In this document: positions 59,515 to 64,000 of the stretch, one piece after another
Numbering within the stretch: the first letter of the stretch is position 1
How the letters are laid out: each line of letters starts with the position of its first letter
Assembly: GCA_964444685.1 (NCBI GenBank)
Contig: CAYUIG010000014.1
Coordinates: 1 to 64,000 of the forward strand
Length of the DNA: 64,000 nucleotides
Source of the DNA: CAYUIG01 sp964444685
GTDB lineage: Bacteria; Gemmatimonadota; Gemmatimonadetes; Longimicrobiales; RSA9
Reading direction: 5' to 3'
Notes under the pieces: generated by a model
The model's database searches: none
Told to the model about the DNA's origin: nothing
The model's input: the letters and a program-made list of their open reading frames with translations, nothing else
Program-made: the position numbers and the translations under genes

Positions 59515-60264
59515 ATGGACCTCGGACTCGATGGCCGCGTCGCACTCGTGACCGGCGCCGGCGGCGGGATCGGCGCCGCGGTGGCAGCGGCACTCGCGGC
59601 CGAAGGCTGCGACGTCGCGCTCGTCGACCTCCCCCGCGGCGCCGGACTCGAAGCCGCGGAGCGTGCGGTGACTTCCTGCGGGCGCCGTGCCCTCGTGCTC
59701 GAAGCCGATGTGCGCTCCGCGGCTGCCGCCGCGGATGCCGTCGCAACCGTCGGCACCCGCTTCGGCGGCCTGGACATCCTGGTCTGCAGTGCCGGCATCA
59801 CGCGCGACGGTGTGAGCTGGAAGCTCGCCGAGTCCGATTGGGACGATGTCCTGGACGTGAACCTGAAGGGCTGCTTCGTCTACGCGCGCGCCGCGGTGCC
59901 CGCACTGCGCGCGCGCGGCGGCGGCAGGATCGTGAACATCGGCTCGATCAACGGCCTGCGCGGCAAGTTCGGGCAGACGAACTACGCTGCATCCAAGGCG
60001 GGCGTCATCGGCCTGACCAAGTCGCTCGCACGCGAGACGGGCCGCTTCGCCATCACCGCGAACGTCGTCGCACCGGGCATGACCGAGACCGCAATGACCC
60101 GCGCACTGGACTCCGGCACCCGGGACGCTGCGCGAGCCGAGACGACGCTCGGGCGGCTGTGCGAGCCCGCCGACATCGCCGACGCCGTTCTGTTCCTCGC
60201 CTCCCGGCGCGCACGCCAGATCACCGGCGCCGTGCTGCGCGTCGATGGCGGCCAGTGCATGTGA
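59515..60264 (+). CDS. Short-chain dehydrogenase/reductase
   Basis: A 249-residue NAD(P)-dependent SDR. The cofactor loop is TGAGGGIGAAVA, followed by ALVDLPR, which suggests NAD rather than NADP (Asp at the end of strand 2). The catalytic residues are in NIGSINGLRGKFGQTNYAASKAG (Ser, Tyr, Lys). It is FabG-like in pattern. In the operon it may act on a 3-hydroxyacyl-CoA from ring cleavage, or on a cyclohexane-type intermediate as BadH does in Rhodopseudomonas. Had already covers the 6-hydroxy step. The exact substrate cannot be fixed. Confidence 0.82.
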   Translation: MDLGLDGRVALVTGAGGGIGAAVAAALAAEGCDVALVDLPRGAGLEAAERAVTSCGRRALVLEADVRSAAAAADAVATVGTRFGGLDILVCSAGITRDGVSWKLAESDWDDVLDVNLKGCFVYARAAVPALRARGGGRIVNIGSINGLRGKFGQTNYAASKAGVIGLTKSLARETGRFAITANVVAPGMTETAMTRALDSGTRDAARAETTLGRLCEPADIADAVLFLASRRARQITGAVLRVDGGQCM

Positions 60265-60271
60265 GGTTGTG

Positions 60272-61024
60272 ATGATTCCCATCGAGCACGCGGACGGCGT
60301 CGCGATCCTGACGCTCGACTTCCCGCCCCTCAACATCCTGACGCGCGTTGCGCTCCGCGAGCTCCGGGATGCCCTCGATGCCGTGCGCAGGGAGCCGGAC
60401 ACGCGCGTGCTCCTGATCGAGGCTGCAGGCCGCAACTTCTCCGCGGGCGCATCGGTCGAGGAGCACCTGCCGGACTCGTTTCGGGACATGTTGAGCGACT
60501 TCGAGGCAACCATGCTCGCGCTCCTGCAGTTCCCCCTCCCCGTGATCGCCGCGGTACAGGGGCGCTGCCTCGGCGGCGGGTTCGAGCTGGTGCAGGCCGC
60601 CGACCTGATCGTGGCGGCGCATGACGCACAGTTCGGCCAGCCGGAGATCCGGCTCGGCGTCATCGCGCCCGCAGCCTGCGCGCTCCTGCCCCGGCGCGTA
60701 CCCGCGAGCATGGCCGCGGAGCTCCTCTTCACCGGCGACGCGATCGGCGCCGAAGCCGCGCTCGCCGCCGGCCTCGTCCATCGCGCCGCGCCTGCCGCGC
60801 AGCTCCACGGCGATGCGATGGAGCTGGCCGGGCGCATCGCGCGACACAGCGCCGCGGCCCTGCGCGTGACGAAAGCGGCGCTGCGTGCGGCCGCCACGGA
60901 TGTCCAGCCCGCCCTCGCGGCGGCTACGCGCATCTACACGGAACAGCTCATGGCCACCGGCGACGCGCTCGAAGGGCTGAACGCATTCATGGAGAAGCGC
61001 CCGCCACAATGGAGCCATCAATGA
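60272..61024 (+). CDS. dch: Cyclohexa-1,5-diene-1-carbonyl-CoA hydratase
   Basis: A 250-residue crotonase-fold protein starting at ATG 60272 (MIPIEHADGVAILTLDFPPL). It has FSAGASVEEHLPD where other hydratases carry a different oxyanion-hole neighbourhood, and the second loop GRCLGGGFELVQAADLIV. The lack of a glutamate in the usual ALGGGxE position, replaced by a different arrangement, resembles Dch enzymes. It hydrates the dienoyl-CoA product of benzoyl-CoA reductase to the 6-hydroxy-1-ene. Assignment is helped by its position between oah and bcr. It overlaps bcrC by four bases (ATGA). Confidence 0.78.
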   Translation: MIPIEHADGVAILTLDFPPLNILTRVALRELRDALDAVRREPDTRVLLIEAAGRNFSAGASVEEHLPDSFRDMLSDFEATMLALLQFPLPVIAAVQGRCLGGGFELVQAADLIVAAHDAQFGQPEIRLGVIAPAACALLPRRVPASMAAELLFTGDAIGAEAALAAGLVHRAAPAAQLHGDAMELAGRIARHSAAALRVTKAALRAAATDVQPALAAATRIYTEQLMATGDALEGLNAFMEKRPPQWSHQ

Positions 61025-62190
61025 AACCGATCACGGTCTTTCCGGAATGGCAGGGACGGTCCCTCGACGATACGCTCTGGCTCTGCCGCGAGCTGCTCGA
61101 GGACGCGGACTTCCCCACCGTGAAGCGCTGGCGGGAGGCCGGCGGCAAGGTGGTCGGGCACTTCCAGGTCTACTTCCCCGAAGAGATCGCGCACGCGGCC
61201 GGCGCGCTCCCGGTCCGGATGCGGGGCGCGCCCGTCGAGCCGCTCCAATCCGATTCGCGCTTCGGCTCCTACCTCTGCTCGATCATCAAGACGTCGCTCG
61301 AGCTTGCGCTCAGCCGCCGCGTCGAACTCGACATGTTCGTGACCCACCCGATCTGCGACGCCGCCCGCAACCTCGCCGGCGTCTGGGGCCGCAACTTCGA
61401 CTATCCCTGCCAGATCCTGTACCTGCCCCAGAACGCCAGCTCGCGGCATGCGCCCATCTACCTGCGCGGCGAGTACGAGCGGCTGCTGCGCGACGTGGAG
61501 GCCATTACCGGACACAGTACGTCGGTGGACGACCTGAATGCCTCGATCGCGACGTACAACGAGAGCCGGCGCCTGCTGCGCGGCCTGTACGCCCTCAAGC
61601 GGGAGAAGCCCTGGCTGATCTCTGCGGATGATGCGTACGCCCTGTGCGCGATCGCGGGTCAGATGCCGCGCGCGGAGCACAACCAGCTCCTCCGCCATGT
61701 CCTGCCGCTCATCGAGCAGCGGCCCGCACGCAAGCTGGACCGCATCCGCGTGGTCTTCGAGGGTGGGTTCTGCGAGCAGCCGCCGCTGGACCTCATCCGC
61801 GCGATCGGCCGCTCCTGCTACGTCGTCGACGACGATCTGCTGATCGGCATGCGCTGGATCCTGGAGGATGTGCCCACCGGCGATGACCCGCTGGGCGCGC
61901 TCGCACGTGCCTACCTCGAGACGTCCTCGTGGAGCCCCGTGCAGCACGATGCGCGCAAGCCGAAGGAGGAAATGCTGCTCGAGCGCATCCACGCCGCGCG
62001 CGCACAGGCCGCCATCGTAACCGCCGCCAAGATGTGCGAGCCGGGGCTCGAGGAGCAGGTGTGCTACGTCCGCGCGCTCGAGGCCGCGAAGGTCCCGTTC
62101 TTCGTCAGCGAGTTCGAGGAGAACATGACCAGCTTCGATCATCTCGAGATCCAGCTCGAGACGTTCATCGAAAACCTGATGTTCCAGTGA
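61021..62190 (+). CDS. bcrC: Benzoyl-CoA reductase subunit, BcrC/BadD/BzdN type
   Basis: A 389-residue protein of the 2-hydroxyacyl-CoA dehydratase-like (HGD-D) superfamily. It has cysteines in THPICDAARNLAG, FEGGFCEQPP and KMCEPGLEEQVCYVRALE that can bind the active-site or shuttle [4Fe-4S] clusters. The start is ATG 61021. It forms the non-activating half of class I benzoyl-CoA reductase with the next gene. The order here, C-type then B-type then activator, matches bcrCBAD and bzdNOPQ. The enzyme reduces benzoyl-CoA to the 1,5-diene with two ATP per two electrons. Confidence 0.87.
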   Translation: MKPITVFPEWQGRSLDDTLWLCRELLEDADFPTVKRWREAGGKVVGHFQVYFPEEIAHAAGALPVRMRGAPVEPLQSDSRFGSYLCSIIKTSLELALSRRVELDMFVTHPICDAARNLAGVWGRNFDYPCQILYLPQNASSRHAPIYLRGEYERLLRDVEAITGHSTSVDDLNASIATYNESRRLLRGLYALKREKPWLISADDAYALCAIAGQMPRAEHNQLLRHVLPLIEQRPARKLDRIRVVFEGGFCEQPPLDLIRAIGRSCYVVDDDLLIGMRWILEDVPTGDDPLGALARAYLETSSWSPVQHDARKPKEEMLLERIHAARAQAAIVTAAKMCEPGLEEQVCYVRALEAAKVPFFVSEFEENMTSFDHLEIQLETFIENLMFQ

Positions 62191-62202
62191 TCGGGGGTCC
62201 TG

Positions 62203-63495
62203 ATGCCAGGCGCGCCGGAAAACATCGTGGGACGCGGCAACGCCGAGGGTGCACGGCTGTTCCGCGAGTGGTTCGATGGGCTGTCGTCAGCCGCCGAGGA
62301 AGAGCGCGGCGCGGCCTACGTCTTCGTCATGGGCAGCCTGGCCGAGCTGCTGCGCTGCTTCGACTTCCCGATCGTGTTCCCGGAGATCAACTCGCTGCAG
62401 ACGGCTGTGCGCCACGTGGCGCACGAGTACCTGGATGAGGCCGAGGACTACGGCTACTCGCCGGACATCTGCGGCTACGTCAAGGCGGACGTGGCCACGC
62501 AGCTCCGGGGCGGCAACCTGCCGATGGGCCGCATCCCGAAGCCCGCGCTCGCGGTGCTCACGAACGCCTGCAACACCTACGTGAAGTGGAGCGAGATCTG
62601 GGACCGCATGTACCACATGCCCAGCTTCGTCCTCGATGTCCCCGGCAGCCGCTCCGCCGGCCTCGAACCCGCACGCGGCGATGGCGCGTTCGCCAACGAT
62701 CTGCGCTACGTACGGGCCCAGCTCGACGACCTCATTCGCGTCTGCGAGGAGGTGAGCGGCGTCCGCTTCGACATCGACCGGCTGCGCGAAACGCTCGGGC
62801 ACGCCAATACCATGAACCGCGGCTGGGCGCGCGTCCTCGAGCTGAACCGCGCCCGTCCCGCCGTGTTCAATGCGCTCACGGACGGCACCATCTTCATGGG
62901 CGTCGGCAATACACTGCGCGGCTCGGCCGAGGGCGCGCGCTACTTCACGGAGCTGGTCGAGGAGATGGAGCTCAAGCGCGCCGAGGGCATCGGTACGCTG
63001 ACCGCCGAGCAGCACCGCCTGGTCTTCGTTGGTGTGCCCTGCTATCCGATGTTCCGGCGCTTCGGCGAGATGTTCGCGGAGTGGGGCGGGGCGTTCGTCC
63101 ACTCGACCTACCTGTGGTTCGCCTCCGGCGGCGCCCATGCCGGCTACCAGTACGACGTCGCACGGCCGCTCGACAGCCTGGCCGAAGGCCTGATGCTGTC
63201 CGTGCGCGCCGCCATGGACAGCATGTTCTTCCACACGGAGCCGATGCTCCGCATGATCTCCGACTTCGCCGTGGACGGCGTCGTCTACCACCCGATCAAG
63301 AGCTGCCGCACGGTGTCCACGGGCCTCGCGGACAGCCGGCGCGCGCTCATGCAGCAAGCGGACGTCGCGAGCCTGTTCATAGAGTCCGACATGATGGACC
63401 GGCGCGTCGTCTCCGAGGCACAGCTCAAGAACCGGATCGACGCCTTCTTCGAGGGGCTCGCCGCACGCAAGCAGCAGCCGGCACTGGCCGGCTGA
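62203..63495 (+). CDS. bcrB: Benzoyl-CoA reductase subunit, BcrB/BadE/BzdO type
   Basis: A 430-residue HGD-D superfamily protein with conserved cysteines in CGYVKADV, NACNTYVKWSEIWDRMY and GVPCYPMFRRFGEMF. The length and opening (REWFDGLSSAAEEERGAAY, then FDFPIVFPEINSLQT) match BcrB-type subunits. It is preceded by a GGGGG ribosome site and ends 10 bases before the activator. With BcrC it carries the substrate-reducing Fe-S cluster. Confidence 0.88.
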   Translation: MPGAPENIVGRGNAEGARLFREWFDGLSSAAEEERGAAYVFVMGSLAELLRCFDFPIVFPEINSLQTAVRHVAHEYLDEAEDYGYSPDICGYVKADVATQLRGGNLPMGRIPKPALAVLTNACNTYVKWSEIWDRMYHMPSFVLDVPGSRSAGLEPARGDGAFANDLRYVRAQLDDLIRVCEEVSGVRFDIDRLRETLGHANTMNRGWARVLELNRARPAVFNALTDGTIFMGVGNTLRGSAEGARYFTELVEEMELKRAEGIGTLTAEQHRLVFVGVPCYPMFRRFGEMFAEWGGAFVHSTYLWFASGGAHAGYQYDVARPLDSLAEGLMLSVRAAMDSMFFHTEPMLRMISDFAVDGVVYHPIKSCRTVSTGLADSRRALMQQADVASLFIESDMMDRRVVSEAQLKNRIDAFFEGLAARKQQPALAG

Positions 63496-63505
63496 AGGAG
63501 GGATC

Positions 63506-64000
63506 ATGGCCCATGCAGCGGGCGTGGACGTGGGCTCCACGCAGACCAAGGCGGTGATCATCGATGAGGATCGCCGCATCGCAGCGCGCGCACTGGTCGA
63601 GACCGGGGCGAACGTGGTGCAGGCCGCGCAGAACGCCTTCGAGAGCGCCTTGCGCGCGGGCGGCGTGCGCGAGGAGGAGGTCGAGTACGTCGTCGGCACG
63701 GGCTACGGCCGGTACAAGGTGACGTTCGGGAATACCCAGGTCACCGAGATCAGCTGCCACGGCCGCGGCGCCGTTCACATGTTCCCGGACACCCGTACCG
63801 TCGTCGACATGGGCGGCCAGGATACGAAGGCGATCAGCGTATCGGCGGCCGGCGAGGTCCTCGACTTCTGCATGAACGACAAGTGCGCGGCCGGCACCGG
63901 CCGCTTCCTGGGCGCGGCGGCGAGTGCACTCGACATCCCGATCGACCAGCTCGGTCCCACCGCCTTGCGCGGCGAGCGGCCCGTCCGCATCACGACCACC
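63506..64000 (+). CDS. Benzoyl-CoA reductase ATPase/activator subunit (BcrA/BcrD or BadF/G type), cut by window end
   Basis: The first 165 residues of an ASKHA-fold ATPase. The phosphate-1 motif is GVDVGSTQTKAVIIDED. The BcrD/BzdQ-like segment VVGTGYGRYKVTFGNTQVTE follows, then the phosphate-2 region VVDMGGQDTKAI and CMNDKCAAGTGRF, whose two cysteines bind a [4Fe-4S] cluster bridging two subunits. It starts at ATG 63506 after AAGGAGGG and runs to the window end. ATP hydrolysis here drives low-potential electron transfer to the BcrBC half. The other activator gene and any ferredoxin would lie to the right. Confidence 0.88.
   Translation, partial: MAHAAGVDVGSTQTKAVIIDEDRRIAARALVETGANVVQAAQNAFESALRAGGVREEEVEYVVGTGYGRYKVTFGNTQVTEISCHGRGAVHMFPDTRTVVDMGGQDTKAISVSAAGEVLDFCMNDKCAAGTGRFLGAAASALDIPIDQLGPTALRGERPVRITTT

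Noticed and set aside
1..64000. rRNA or tRNA genes
   Set aside because: No 16S/23S/5S signature or tRNA cloverleaf was seen in any intergenic stretch.

Overview
The window is very GC-rich, densely coded DNA from a diderm bacterium. A 2043-residue SprA homologue, LptF/LptG, many Sec-type lipoproteins, paired ECF sigma and zinc-finger anti-sigma genes, ThyX, and promoters with TA-rich -10 boxes close to the start codon point to the Gemmatimonadota/FCB side of the tree. This is inference from gene content. No rRNA or tRNA gene was seen.

Layout. 1-2.9 kb: two M16 peptidases and a Nudix hydrolase. 3.1-6.8 kb: an ECF sigma factor, a non-coding stretch (63-bp tandem repeat, possible sigma-54 promoter, structured RNA with a UUCG terminator hairpin), a zinc-finger anti-sigma factor, DNA polymerase III delta (holA) and a SPOR protein. 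6.9-9.9 kb: small lipoproteins, a 52-residue orphan protein with two terminators, and a protoporphyrinogen-oxidase-like flavoprotein. 9.85-11.73 kb: an AT-richer accessory island with a phosphotransferase gene, an integron attC-like site, a membrane protein and a truncated SRPBCC gene. 11.7-15.5 kb (minus strand): RDD protein, then an ECF sigma / anti-sigma / PDZ operon. 15.5-25.1 kb: PAP2, threonine synthase, DksA-like, ThyX, Nfu-N, a putative HExxH protein, aminopeptidase P and a PAS histidine kinase.

25.1-31.4 kb is a methionine block. metH has a promoter, a SAM-II-like riboswitch candidate and an intrinsic terminator in its leader. It is followed by a homocysteine methyltransferase/MTHFR fusion. 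Between the two sits a four-helix-bundle (S23/IVS-type) gene bounded by inverted arrays of 7-bp repeats. Related 7-bp arrays lie inside metH, in the signal peptide of an M28 lipoprotein, and at two other loci, which suggests a small mobile or expanding repeat family. 31.4-37.3 kb: beta-propeller protein, a DapF homologue with both catalytic cysteines changed to serine, and lptF/lptG. 37.5-44.6 kb: sprA coupled to a glutaminyl-cyclase-like M28 lipoprotein. 44.7-49.6 kb: helix-hairpin-helix protein and type IV pilus genes pilB, pilT and pilC. 49.6-55.9 kb: palindrome cluster, ABC-permease remnant, LysM protein and several unrecognised membrane proteins.

56.7-64 kb (right edge) is a TetR-led operon for the central anaerobic benzoyl-CoA pathway: had, oah, an SDR, dch and class I ATP-dependent benzoyl-CoA reductase subunits (bcrC-, bcrB- and activator-type, the last cut by the window end). 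It implies that the organism can dearomatise benzoyl-CoA without oxygen.
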